A DNA stretch of 50,294 nt from Desulfosporosinus sp. HMP52 (GTDB taxonomy: Bacteria > Bacillota > Desulfitobacteriia > Desulfitobacteriales > Desulfitobacteriaceae): positions 1-50,294 of the forward strand of contig NZ_JMGA01000015.1 of NCBI RefSeq assembly GCF_000765145.1. Direction: 5' to 3'. Positions 34,201 to 41,744 of this stretch are shown here, piece after piece. How positions within the stretch are numbered: position 1 is the first letter of the stretch; each line of letters starts with the position of its first letter. Both the position numbers and the translations under genes were made by a program. The notes under the pieces are model-generated. The model was not told the origin of the DNA and searched no databases. It worked only from the letters and a program-made list of their open reading frames with translations.

Positions 34201-34671
34201 GTCGACGATCATATCCTTTGGCACAAAGTCCAGAGGTATCTCATCAGTTACAGTAAATGTCGAAGTGTTTATTATCACAATCGACCCGGTTGCGGAAACA
34301 TCAATTAGTGGATCAATGTTTGATTTTTGTAAGAGAACATAAAGTTCACCGTTTTCAACCGCCAGCTTGACCGGGATTCCATCAAAATTGAGCGACGATA
34401 TTTGTTTGGTCTCGAAATTAGCTGAGTAAACCCTTTTGTTTCGATCAGAATCTATTAAATATACAATCGGTTTGGTTGGATTTATTAACGCCTTGGAAAA
34501 AGGAAAGGGCAGATCTAATATCGGTGTTAAAGCAATGCTTGAATTTTCAACAGCATTCGCAGCGGGGATAGAGACTAAAGAAAGTTGGAGGATGACCAGA
34601 ATGAATGCTAATCCAGAAGCTATTTTTTTCATAATTAAGTTGTTATGACCTTTAAGAATTGGATTTTTCAA
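31261..34671 (-). CDS. Large cell-surface protein with cell-wall-binding repeats 2
   Basis: 1,136 residues. Start TTG at 34671 chosen for AGAAAGGAG; a further ORF start at 34695 lies upstream of that site. A signal peptide follows (IASGLAFILVILQLSL, ...PAANA). Residues about 40-690 are an internal duplication of a propeller-like unit: PTKPIVYLIDSDRNKRVYS against PNRPVIYLTDNTNRRIYA. From about 735 to 1040 there are three CWB2 repeats (GYDQYETAAKIA, GYDQYETSVNIA, TKYDTNLEVLKNFA) that dock to secondary wall polymers. The C-terminus is a parallel-beta-like stretch (NNDSLNNVTVQGTIFI). A non-covalently attached surface or S-layer-type protein. Confidence 0.88.
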   Translation of the reverse strand: MKNPILKGHNNLIMKKIASGLAFILVILQLSLVSIPAANAVENSSIALTPILDLPFPFSKALINPTKPIVYLIDSDRNKRVYSANFETKQISSLNFDGIPVKLAVENGELYVLLQKSNIDPLIDVSATGSIVIINTSTFTVTDEIPLDFVPKDMIVDKDSIYILPYNTTDHSLQTYSRRTKQKTASGAEIEPNSQLVFNPKLNRLYSFIGTKSVVVSSYDVSDDGVRSNNLSRMVFGVTNLPKELFVSADGEYIFTTDSVVLDANLNQVTSLPNNLFSMAFNSASNDFYVADRKDPTMVKAYNYDYDNPYSFRTFKQNAAFTAHGYVHQVFYQNGKLIALTTGGSHGSMAVESSDVSNSPVPYQPDPLSPVIPVNFKPTDSLIDPNRPVIYLTDNTNRRIYAVNYKTKMISFIQLALPPEKMAFDNNELYVTLMQRDNQPSLRQDSSGTVAIIDPDHFKLTKEIPLSIVPDDIAVSGDFFYIAAYTIQGIEITSFSRSTGQMVDHNTQFSEVYQSNLSVLNSHIYYPGERMLDSQGFPQLLISNDKLYMVEEDLYTRSIINVYVYSMNNGVFGSSHDLMSRNKQDSEILLLTDDFRLSPDGQYLLNGIGNVFDKDLNYLTRLDSPFTDTAFDPIYHRFYTANTQLTNNPFPRAISVYDNNMTGTGSFTKVDTLSFLSREVSYMAYQDRNIIAVSQNDFPNYLDNQYFIQIIPVAQTIQLPTTPAVHRETRFDGYDQYETAAKIAQSGWKETSDSIILSAGMRPNLIDAMAAGPLASLLNAPILLTDENNSLNPYTKAEITRLKPSKAYITSGTAVIKPAVISELKSMGITPIELGGYDQYETSVNIANKMQSLGADFTKIVVVAGWVSPADALSIGSIASAQKMPVLATTKNQLPPKVTEYLDGIQNLITDSYVIGGTAVVSENVKNSLPGHQERYAGTTKYDTNLEVLKNFANDLKYHSVYVANGETLVDALTGVPLAARDFAPIILTNKTMDNAILEYAKLNFPQNLSVLGGQAVVTNNVITQLSSHELLTADNRTLGGTDSNNPGQFNKMLVITGDNLTLQNTNLDYSLYIQGNNDSLNNVTVQGTIFIDLQKDGNLSLHNVRASNIVVLSGTEDRIQFDNVKANIIRWPPRL

Positions 34672-34804
34672 AGATGTTCTCCTTTCTCTAGTCAAGATGA
34701 TGATGACAGATTTAAGGATAACTTTACTATGTTTTTAATTCAACTGGTAAAGGATGTAAGAAACAGCATCAATCTTTAAAAATGTTACTTTCATGGATTT
34801 AACA

Positions 34805-34836
34805 TAGAAAAAACCGTAGAGAAATGTCCCTACGGT
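34805..34836 (-). terminator. Terminator of the PAP2 gene
   Basis: On the minus strand ACCGTAG / CTACGGT with loop, then TTTTTT, about 120 bases after the stop. Confidence 0.75.
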
Positions 34837-34954
34837 CGCAGTTTGATTACGATCACTGTCAGTCTTTAGATGTGGATTGGTCGTTGATAAAAAGCTTCAG
34901 GAATAGAGTAGTAGGTCTTGGGAGAATAGATAATAGGCTTGAGAAGTAAAGAGA

Positions 34955-35842
34955 CTAAATTTGGCTGTTAACTTTATCGGCAGTATCATAGGGTTTTACG
35001 GCGAACATTTTATTAAACAGCAAGGGAGCTGCAATGGTTATCCAAAATCCTATGATAAGATAGCGTATGTAATCTGATGCAAGGGATTCGCTCAGTACTT
35101 CCTTGACAATAATCTTAAGGGCAATCAGTACGGTCATACCAAGAATAAACTTAATAACCTGCTGCCAGATCAGGCCCTTTGCTTCATAATGTATGTACCG
35201 GGAATCCAGCAGGTATCCGATGATAAAGCTGGAGAAGGTTCCGGCGATTTTGTAATAGTCATAGGTTTGTACAAAAATCATACCCAGCAGCATTGGTATA
35301 AATAGGATTAGCAGCAGTGTCTTCCGGTTTGTCCTCTCCGCATAGCTGAATACAAAATTGGCCGCATATACCCAGGCAAAACCCGCAATTGCCCCCATCG
35401 CTACATCCAGAAGTGTATGGACTCCCAGATAGAGCCTGGACATAGCCATAAGGATCACCAGTATGATCCCTGCAGCATAGATCCATCTTCTTCGGAATGC
35501 CGATGCTGCAGCTGTGCTTAAGGCCGATATGCCCTGAGTATGACCGCTTGGAAAGGAATAGCCTGTGGCTGTTTCTGGTCTTATAGGGATAATGCTTTTA
35601 TCCAGTACAAAAGGTCTGGGTATTTTAAAAGCCTCTTTCAAAGAAAAATTGAATATCCAGGATGTCAGGTAGGCAAAGCCCATCACGTAACCGGACTTTT
35701 TATTTACACACCACAATATAAGGCATAAAACCCCAATAGCAAAATAGTCCTCACCCAATATGGTAATCGATGTAAACACCTGGTCTAGCACAGGATTTCT
35801 GATAGATTGAATCCACTTAAGCATTTCCAGTAAATATTCCAT
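34955..35842 (-). CDS. PAP2-superfamily membrane phosphatase
   Basis: A lipid-phosphate phosphatase-type enzyme of 295 residues with about eight membrane helices. The three catalytic blocks are all present: K...RPF (FKIPRPFV), PSGH (SFPSGHTQG) and SR...H (SRLYLGVHTLLDVAMG). The histidine of PSGH and that of the last block are the nucleophile pair. It might recycle undecaprenyl pyrophosphate or a similar lipid. GAGGGGGG precedes the ATG. It is transcribed alone, with a terminator behind. Confidence 0.92.
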   Translation of the reverse strand: MEYLLEMLKWIQSIRNPVLDQVFTSITILGEDYFAIGVLCLILWCVNKKSGYVMGFAYLTSWIFNFSLKEAFKIPRPFVLDKSIIPIRPETATGYSFPSGHTQGISALSTAAASAFRRRWIYAAGIILVILMAMSRLYLGVHTLLDVAMGAIAGFAWVYAANFVFSYAERTNRKTLLLILFIPMLLGMIFVQTYDYYKIAGTFSSFIIGYLLDSRYIHYEAKGLIWQQVIKFILGMTVLIALKIIVKEVLSESLASDYIRYLIIGFWITIAAPLLFNKMFAVKPYDTADKVNSQI

Positions 35843-36055
35843 TGATTCATACCCCCCTCATTTGCACGATTGTTCCTTTTCTTACTATAAAGTAAATTTC
35901 CAAAAAAATACACCCCCAAACGGGTGGGGTATCCCGTCGCAGGGTGGCATTAACAAACAAGCCGGAGCGTCTTAATTTTAATGACACCTCCGACTTTAAT
36001 CATCTAATCTGCTATTTTATGTTTATGCTAATCACTGAAGCTCAGCATTCTTTGT

Positions 36056-36799
36056 TTATTGAAGTTTTGGATTAAGGGGGCGTGAGCGAGAGATATCATC
36101 ATTCCTGTCCAATAAATGATTCATTCCTCTTACCAAAGAGTCATCTTCCAACACACTCCATAGGTGGTATCCTAAGTCTTCACGCTTAAGTAAAACCTCT
36201 TCTAAAACCTGTACTGTGCCAAAATCCTTAAGTTCATGAGCTCGTTCAATGGTTTTACGCAGCATGAGTTGGATTTTTAATTCATGCTCAAGGTCGTTGC
36301 GTAAAAAGTCACGCATAGTATATCGGCCTTCAACTTCGTGTTTGATATAGGATATTTCATGCTGTGTCACAGGATGTGCGGTAGGAACTACCCCTAATCT
36401 TGCTACGCGCTCTCCGACTTTATCGATATGGTTTTGAGTAACATCAATATGTTCGTCTAACAAATGATGCAAACTGAGAAAAGATTCTGCTCCTTCTGTT
36501 AACCAATGATGCTTTGTGTACTGGTGTAACGCAACATTTAAAGAGCATAAATGGTCGTCAAGCATTAGTCCCATTTCTAAGCGAACATCAGCGTTCAGAC
36601 TAATTCCGGAACCCTCAGATCTTACGGTTCTAGGCTCCTGTCGTAAAATCATGTTTTGTGGTTGACTTGTTGTGTGCCCTGGCATAGTTGTGTCAAATCC
36701 AGATTTTGATAATTTAAATCCTTCTTGAAACTGACTTACGTTTTGTTGAACCATTTTAAAGTCCTCGTTCATAATCTCTTGATTGGTTACATTTTGCAT
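36056..36799 (-). CDS. Dps-like ferritin-family protein
   Basis: Start ATG 36799 chosen for GAGGTGG (an earlier in-frame start at 36853 has no RBS); 247 residues. The first 75 residues are a polar, glutamine-rich extension not usual in Dps. The ferritin four-helix bundle follows: LNVALHQYTKHHWLTEG, LHHLLDEHIDVTQNHIDKVGERVARLGVVP. The histidines and acidic residues of the Dps inter-subunit ferroxidase site (H in KHHW, H and D in LHHLLDEH, D/E in HIDKVGER) are present. Likely protects DNA by storing iron and removing peroxide; the long N-tail might bind DNA. Confidence 0.85.
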   Translation of the reverse strand: MQNVTNQEIMNEDFKMVQQNVSQFQEGFKLSKSGFDTTMPGHTTSQPQNMILRQEPRTVRSEGSGISLNADVRLEMGLMLDDHLCSLNVALHQYTKHHWLTEGAESFLSLHHLLDEHIDVTQNHIDKVGERVARLGVVPTAHPVTQHEISYIKHEVEGRYTMRDFLRNDLEHELKIQLMLRKTIERAHELKDFGTVQVLEEVLLKREDLGYHLWSVLEDDSLVRGMNHLLDRNDDISRSRPLNPKLQ

Positions 36800-36978
36800 A
36801 GTTCCACCTCTATTAGTTAGTATGACATTTTTAACCATGCTTAACTTCTCCAATTACAGACTAAATATGTACAAAAGATCCTAGTAATCATTAACATGAA
36901 TCCTGGGGGACTCATACTTGGAGTGGGTCAGTATAATACTTGCCTTCCCGACAATAATGACAATCCAATAAAATTCTA

Positions 36979-37236
36979 AAAGTTCAAATGAGCTGCCCTT
37001 CGGCAAAAAGTTTCAAGATGGAGAAAATAACGTGGGGTTAGCAATTGGTTCCCTTGCATTCTGCGGTATTTCTGCTATGGTGCATCATGCCGTGAACGGA
37101 TGATACAGCAGTCACATGGGAAAAACAAGCGGGCGAACAGATTATTAGAGCAATAGGAGTTACCTTTACTTTTACTTACTTAATTCCTATGCTTTCAGAA
37201 ATCTTCCCCGGAATTTATTATGAAAGACATATGTAA
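36979..37236 (+). pseudogene. Frameshifted small membrane protein
   Basis: One frame reads ELPFGKKFQDGENNVGLAIG, then AFCGISAMVHHAVNG and stops. The neighbouring frame continues DDTAVTWEKQAGEQIIRAIG and FTYLIPMLSEIFPGIYYERHM to TAA 37236. The two halves make a plausible two-helix membrane protein broken by one indel near 37102. It resembles small TrbC/holin-like membrane genes of mobile elements, without a firm match. Confidence 0.4.
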
Positions 37237-37302
37237 AATAAAGATAAGAGGATGTATAATGTGGGGGAATTACAGCATTCAGTAGATTAGAGGTAAAAGG
37301 AT

Positions 37303-37995
37303 ATGAGGGATATAGAATCAGAGGTACGGCATAGGCTTTTCGAGTTGCAGGATCTTAAATACAAAGAGTTTGCCTGCAAACTTATGCCGACGGTGAACCC
37401 AGAAACCGTAATCGGTGTTCGCACACCGGATCTGCGGAAGCTTGCCCGGGAATTTTCCAAAAGGACGGAAGCTGCGGAGTTTCTTAAAATCCTTCCCCAC
37501 AGGTATTATGAAGAAAATAACCTGCACGGCTTTCTTATTGAAACTATCCGGGATTATGATGCCGCGGTTAACGCGGTTGATGAGTTACTGCCCTACATAG
37601 ACAACTGGGCAACCTGTGACCTGATTTCACCGAAGATATTTAAAAAGCATCTGCCAGAACTCTACGAAAAAATCAAAATCTGGTTGATATCCGGCCGGAC
37701 CTATACAGTGCGCTTCGGGATCGGAATGCTGATGAGCTTCTATCTCGATGACGCTTTCCGTCCGGAGATCTTAGAGCTTGTGGTGGCTATCCGGTCGGAG
37801 GAATACTATGTCAACATGATGATCGCCTGGTATTTTGCAACGGCATTAGCCAAGCAGTACGAAGCAACTGTGCCGTATATCCAGGAGCAGCGTTTAGAGA
37901 AGTGGACGCACAACAAAGCTATCCAGAAAGCGGTTGAGAGCTACCGGATCGGCGACGAGGAAAAGGCGTACCTGCGGGGGCTGAAAGTAAAATAG
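37303..37995 (+). CDS. DNA alkylation repair protein, AlkD-like
   Basis: 230 residues made of HEAT-like helical repeats, a base-excision glycosylase fold that removes alkylated purines without flipping the base. Catalytic residues of the AlkD type are seen: W and D spaced by four in DNWATCDL, and the aromatic-rich helix YYVNMMIAWYFATALAKQ, with further basic residues at the C-terminus. Length is standard. RBS AGGTAAAAGGAT precedes the ATG. Stand-alone gene with a GGCCGCCTC terminator after it. Confidence 0.9.
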   Translation: MRDIESEVRHRLFELQDLKYKEFACKLMPTVNPETVIGVRTPDLRKLAREFSKRTEAAEFLKILPHRYYEENNLHGFLIETIRDYDAAVNAVDELLPYIDNWATCDLISPKIFKKHLPELYEKIKIWLISGRTYTVRFGIGMLMSFYLDDAFRPEILELVVAIRSEEYYVNMMIAWYFATALAKQYEATVPYIQEQRLEKWTHNKAIQKAVESYRIGDEEKAYLRGLKVK

Positions 37996-38012
37996 GGCCA
38001 GGTAAATAGAAG

Positions 38013-38115
38013 GGCCGCCTCATTTTGTGAGGCGGCCTGAACTCTGTGAATAGTCAGAGATAAGTTTCATCTTTTTGTCTGGAAGATTATGCTATAATGC
38101 ATGTAACAGGTTGTC
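38013..38115 (+). repeat. Terminator-promoter leader repeat, copy 2
   Basis: Same order as the copy at 24420-24522: hairpin GGCCGCCTC...GAGGCGGCC, CTGAACTCTGTGAATAGT, TTTTGTCTGGAAGATTATG, TATAAT at 38093-38098, AACAGGTTGTC. It reads straight into the holin-like toxin ORF, which suggests this is the toxin's native promoter. Confidence 0.7.
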
Positions 38116-38116
38116 G

Positions 38117-38173
38117 ATGTATCTCATGATTGCATTTGCGACACTCATTGCTATGATCATTAAGAAGAAATAA
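38117..38173 (+). CDS. Holin-like type I toxin peptide
   Basis: 18 residues (20 if TTG 38111 is used): MYLMIAFATLIAMIIKKK. The pattern LMIxFATLI...KKK and a terminator whose stem begins at the AAGAAATAA of the stop match the putative holin-like toxin (Hol-Tox/TxpA-BsrG) family of Firmicutes. Such peptides insert into the membrane and are silenced by an overlapping antisense RNA; the antisense gene would lie on the minus strand here but no promoter is obvious to me. The leader is a repeat of 24420-24522. Confidence 0.75.
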   Translation: MYLMIAFATLIAMIIKKK

Positions 38174-38203
38174 CCGCCCCTACCCGGATGGCGGTTATTT
38201 CTT
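38165..38203 (+). terminator. Terminator of the toxin gene
   Basis: Perfect 14-bp stem AAGAAATAACCGCC / GGCGGTTATTTCTT; it includes the toxin stop codon and is symmetric enough to work for a minus-strand antisense RNA. Confidence 0.85.
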
Positions 38204-38246
38204 ATAATCTCTAATTCGGGCTAACCGTTTGGTTAGACAATCTGCC

Positions 38247-38281
38247 GGGCTGGCGTGATTGCAACACGTCAGTCCTTTTCT
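38247..38281 (+). terminator. Hairpin with G.U pairs
   Basis: GGGCTGGCGTG / CACGTCAGTCC (two wobble pairs), then TTTTC. Confidence 0.55.
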
Positions 38282-38307
38282 TATATTATACCCATGAATT
38301 GTAAAAT

Positions 38308-38460
38308 ATGCAACCGGCTCATATACGGATAGGCTACAAAGAAGGAACGATTACTTACTTCAGTATCGGTCAGCAATGCATGGAAGATGAAGGAGCCGTT
38401 ACAGGTTTTGTAATAAAGTGGTGTGTAATATTAGGATGCAGCTTTGAAGTCTTAATGTAA
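38308..38460 (+). CDS. Possible 50-residue protein
   Basis: ATG 38308 opens a 50-codon frame (GYKEGTITYFSIGQQC, then GAVTGFVIKWCVILGCSF) that ends at TAA 38460. The codon content looks coding, but no good ribosome binding site is present and the family is unknown. It may be a fragment of a larger gene. The rest of 38461-38664 has nothing recognisable. Confidence 0.3.
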   Translation: MQPAHIRIGYKEGTITYFSIGQQCMEDEGAVTGFVIKWCVILGCSFEVLM

Positions 38461-38664
38461 AAGATAGTATAGTAATAGGAATTTTACTATTTTAGTGGGA
38501 TTTTCTTAAAAAAGTCCTTTGTTATATACAAACAGAAACTATATTAAAATGACTAGACTAGGTTCGTAAATATTTTTTAAAACTGTGGAACTTTTTAACC
38601 CCATTATGAATCCTAAATATTGAAATGCATTTCGAATTGAAATTGTTGAGGTGAGGATCAAAGC

Positions 38665-40407
38665 GTGAACAAAGATCTGATTGGGAGGGCTCGGCAGGGT
38701 GACCTTGACGCTTGGGAAGTAGTAATCCGGGAAATCTATCCCCAAGCTTCCAAGCAGGCTTTCTGCCTGCTGAGAGATAAAGATCTGGCCCAGGATGCCG
38801 TACAAAACACTATGCTTAAGGTTTTTAATAACCTGTCAGGCTTAAAAGATGAGGTTGCTTTTACCGGTTGGTGGCGGCGAATATTAACCAACGAAGTATA
38901 CCTGTTGCTGCGTTTCAGCAGCAGGATAATGCCGGGGATATCACCGGAACTTCTAACTACCGGGGAACTGTCTGTCGAGGATGCAGTCACGCTGAAGTTG
39001 GAAATGGGGCAGGCGATTAAAAGGCTTCCTATGGAACAACAGCAAATCCTGCTTGATATTGATCTACGAGGATTGAACTTACAGGAAGCTGCGGAAGAAT
39101 ACAATCTACCTCTAGGAACGGTCAAGTCCCGATTATTCCGGGCCCGGGCCCGTCTGCAGGAGACACTGAAAGATTATCGAAAAAAGCTAAAGGAGCGAGT
39201 AGACATGACGTTAGAGTCATCAGATATAAAGGATCGAATTTGTGACTATTTGGAAGGAACCATGGAGGCAGCGGCCAGAAATGCTTTTGAACAAGAACTG
39301 GCGCAAAACCCTGCATGGCAAGAGGAGATGAAAAAGCAGAAGGACTTTTTGACATTCTTACATTCATTGACCGGTAAAATAACCCTTTCCGTAGCCGAAA
39401 TTAAGGATAAGGTGCAAGCGGTGATAGAGAAAACAGAGGATTACGAGGAAATCGTGGACGCTACTTTCTTTGAGCAGGGAAAACCGACCACCATGACCTC
39501 CCATATCTGGTTCAAAAAGCCTGATTGCTATCGGACAGACGGGGACAGTGGGGCAACCGGGCCCATAACGGTAATTATGAAAGACGGAGTTATGCTGAGT
39601 TGGTTTGCCGATAAACGCCAAGTCAGTAAACTTATCTTAAGCCAGGAATACAGAGAACGTGGCAACTTTAATTTTCCGGACAGCCTTAAGGCCATGGCCG
39701 AGAATAAATCCAGCCGGATCTTAGGTACGGAATACCTGCAAGGTCGACCGGTTCTTCATGTGCAATTCAGTGAAAAAGTCCCCGGGCTGGGGGAAATGAA
39801 TACTCATCACTGGATGGACAAAGAAACCTGGATGCCAATACGAACGGAATATTATAATGTCAAAGGAGATCTGGTAAACCGCCGGGAAGTGAGGGAGCTT
39901 CGCCTCAATCAGGGACTGCCTGATTCCCTGTTTGAACTGGATCTTCCTGAAGGGGTAACTATTGAGGAGGAGAACACCCAAGTTCTCAATCTTCCTCAGG
40001 ATATAACTCTGACTGAGGCAGCAGAGCGCTTTGACCAAGCACCATATATTTTGCCTGGTCAGAATTATAAGATCAAACACCAATGGATTGAAGTAAAAGA
40101 GGGTAAAGGTGCTCTGGTCAGTATGTATTCTGTCCTCGGTGAGCAGAACCCTTTGTTGATAGTCACCCAAGGGCCGATGCCGCATACCAATCTACCTCCA
40201 AATGCTAGCACAGAACCCGTAGAAATTGATTTTGACGGCAGGAAAGCAACTGGAGGACTCACCAAGATCGATTTAGCGGGTGTGAAATACATGCTCGATT
40301 GGCAGGACAATGGCTACTATTATTCCTGCGGCGGGCAGCTGGAAAAGGATGAATTGCTCAAAATCCCCGGAAAATTGACGCAGCAATTTCCGCGCCTAGG
40401 TGAGTAG
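38665..40407 (+). CDS. ECF sigma factor fused to an anti-sigma/RseB-like domain
   Basis: 580 residues, GTG start behind GAGG. Residues 1-170 are an ECF sigma: region 2 (DAVQNTMLKVFNNL, GWWRRILTNEVYLLL) and region 4 (MEQQQILLDIDL, GTVKSRLFRARARLQE). At 181 a second protein begins in the same frame: MTLESSDIKDRICDYLEGT resembles the N-terminus of an anti-sigma factor, and residues about 250-580 form a LolA/RseB-like beta domain (FFEQGKPTTMTSHIWFKKPD, WMDKETWMPIRTEYYN). No membrane helix is seen between them, unlike usual anti-sigma factors. An internal ATG with AAAGGAG at 39205 would yield the second half alone. Confidence 0.85.
   Translation: MNKDLIGRARQGDLDAWEVVIREIYPQASKQAFCLLRDKDLAQDAVQNTMLKVFNNLSGLKDEVAFTGWWRRILTNEVYLLLRFSSRIMPGISPELLTTGELSVEDAVTLKLEMGQAIKRLPMEQQQILLDIDLRGLNLQEAAEEYNLPLGTVKSRLFRARARLQETLKDYRKKLKERVDMTLESSDIKDRICDYLEGTMEAAARNAFEQELAQNPAWQEEMKKQKDFLTFLHSLTGKITLSVAEIKDKVQAVIEKTEDYEEIVDATFFEQGKPTTMTSHIWFKKPDCYRTDGDSGATGPITVIMKDGVMLSWFADKRQVSKLILSQEYRERGNFNFPDSLKAMAENKSSRILGTEYLQGRPVLHVQFSEKVPGLGEMNTHHWMDKETWMPIRTEYYNVKGDLVNRREVRELRLNQGLPDSLFELDLPEGVTIEEENTQVLNLPQDITLTEAAERFDQAPYILPGQNYKIKHQWIEVKEGKGALVSMYSVLGEQNPLLIVTQGPMPHTNLPPNASTEPVEIDFDGRKATGGLTKIDLAGVKYMLDWQDNGYYYSCGGQLEKDELLKIPGKLTQQFPRLGE
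39189..39207 (+). promoter_or_regulatory. Internal ribosome binding site and start within the fusion gene
   Basis: AAAGGAG lies nine bases before ATG 39205, in frame with the sigma gene and exactly at the domain border. Confidence 0.55.
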
Positions 40408-40411
40408 CGTA

Positions 40412-41674
40412 TCAATTATTCGCATTCCCCATGAGCATTTCGGTAAGATCCTTAACTAACTTCCCTTGTTCGTCACAGATCTTTACTCTGACCATAGCAT
40501 TCTCTATAGTGAAATAAAGAATATATTTGCTGCTGAAATCACCTTTTACTAAAGGGACTGTGGGATCAGGTATACTTTTTCTGGCAATGTTAACAGGCCC
40601 AAAGAGATTCTCATCTTCGAGGATAACTTTAGGTTCTTGTTCATAACTACATATATTTAGCTTACCCCTAAGGTTCTCATCATAACTGGCATAGACTAAT
40701 GAATAATCCTGATTGTAGGTAGTTGAGGAGATAGCAGGCACAGCTCCTAGAGGATCTGTGTTAAATGGAATAGTATCCAATTTAAGCATATTCGGGTTAT
40801 CGGATCTATTTCTTCTAATCATAAAAATATTTAAGGTTTGATTATTAGCTGAGCTAGGGGAGTCATTGTTCAAACTCATACCTATAAAACCGTATCCATC
40901 CTCGATAGCTTGTGCCTGAACAACCTTGGTTACAAGTGGTTTATTATAGCTGGTTAAGCTCATACCATCAAAAGCCATGGAGTAGAGGTCAATCCCATTA
41001 CTAGTAAGTGAGGTATAGGTAAGGGTACGGTCAAGGTGGTTGGCATTGATTATTTGATAGGGTTTTCTTAAGAAGGTCATATCCTGGTTGGCCGGGTTAT
41101 CTGTTTCGAAAAAAGGAAAGGCCGCTTGCTCAAAATTCTTTACATATAATAAACTATCATTGGCTCTAGAGTAATAGAGATTACCTTTGAAATCCATACT
41201 ATTAGCTTCATTAAAACCATCGATGGGTAAGAGCTCCTGTTTAGGATACAAATTCTGCTTATCATCCCTGGAAATAGTAGTTTTAACCACGCCATCTCTG
41301 TAAGCTGTGATTATACTCTTTTCTGAGAAGGGACTAGCAAACAAGATAACATCCTCAAGGTATTGGTGAGTCGGAAATTCTGCTAAGAGTGTACTCTTAC
41401 CGGTAGCAACATCTAAATAGGATAAATAAGAATAACTAATATCATCCTTGAGATTTGTGGCTAAAACTAAAACAGCGTTTTCAGCTAATATAAAATTATC
41501 TAACCAAACAATATTTTTAATTTGGCCGAACTTTGAAGAAGTAAATTCAAGAAAAGGTTCCCGAAAGTTAGGCTTAGGAAGTGCCCTGTAGGTGGAAAGT
41601 TGAGTGAAAACAGTAGCCAATAATACGACAAATGTAAAGAAGAACATAAAATATTTCTTCATATCCTGGACCAA
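40412..41674 (-). CDS. Exported propeller-like protein
   Basis: 420 residues. TTG start overlaps a GGAGGGGGG site closely; ATG at 41662 is the alternative. An N-terminal membrane anchor or signal (YFMFFFTFVVLLATVF) is followed by beta-rich repeats such as LSYLDVATGKSTLLAE, DFKGNLYYSRANDSLL and YNQDYSLVYASYDENL, as in bacterial lipoprotein-like propellers. No lipobox cysteine is seen. It converges on the sigma/anti-sigma fusion gene (4 bases apart at the stops). Function unknown. Confidence 0.6.
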   Translation of the reverse strand: MVQDMKKYFMFFFTFVVLLATVFTQLSTYRALPKPNFREPFLEFTSSKFGQIKNIVWLDNFILAENAVLVLATNLKDDISYSYLSYLDVATGKSTLLAEFPTHQYLEDVILFASPFSEKSIITAYRDGVVKTTISRDDKQNLYPKQELLPIDGFNEANSMDFKGNLYYSRANDSLLYVKNFEQAAFPFFETDNPANQDMTFLRKPYQIINANHLDRTLTYTSLTSNGIDLYSMAFDGMSLTSYNKPLVTKVVQAQAIEDGYGFIGMSLNNDSPSSANNQTLNIFMIRRNRSDNPNMLKLDTIPFNTDPLGAVPAISSTTYNQDYSLVYASYDENLRGKLNICSYEQEPKVILEDENLFGPVNIARKSIPDPTVPLVKGDFSSKYILYFTIENAMVRVKICDEQGKLVKDLTEMLMGNANN

Positions 41675-41744
41675 TACCCCCCTCCATAATATGGTATAAT
41701 AATTAATTATATCACAAATTAGCTGGTCTAAAGGAGCGGAGCGA

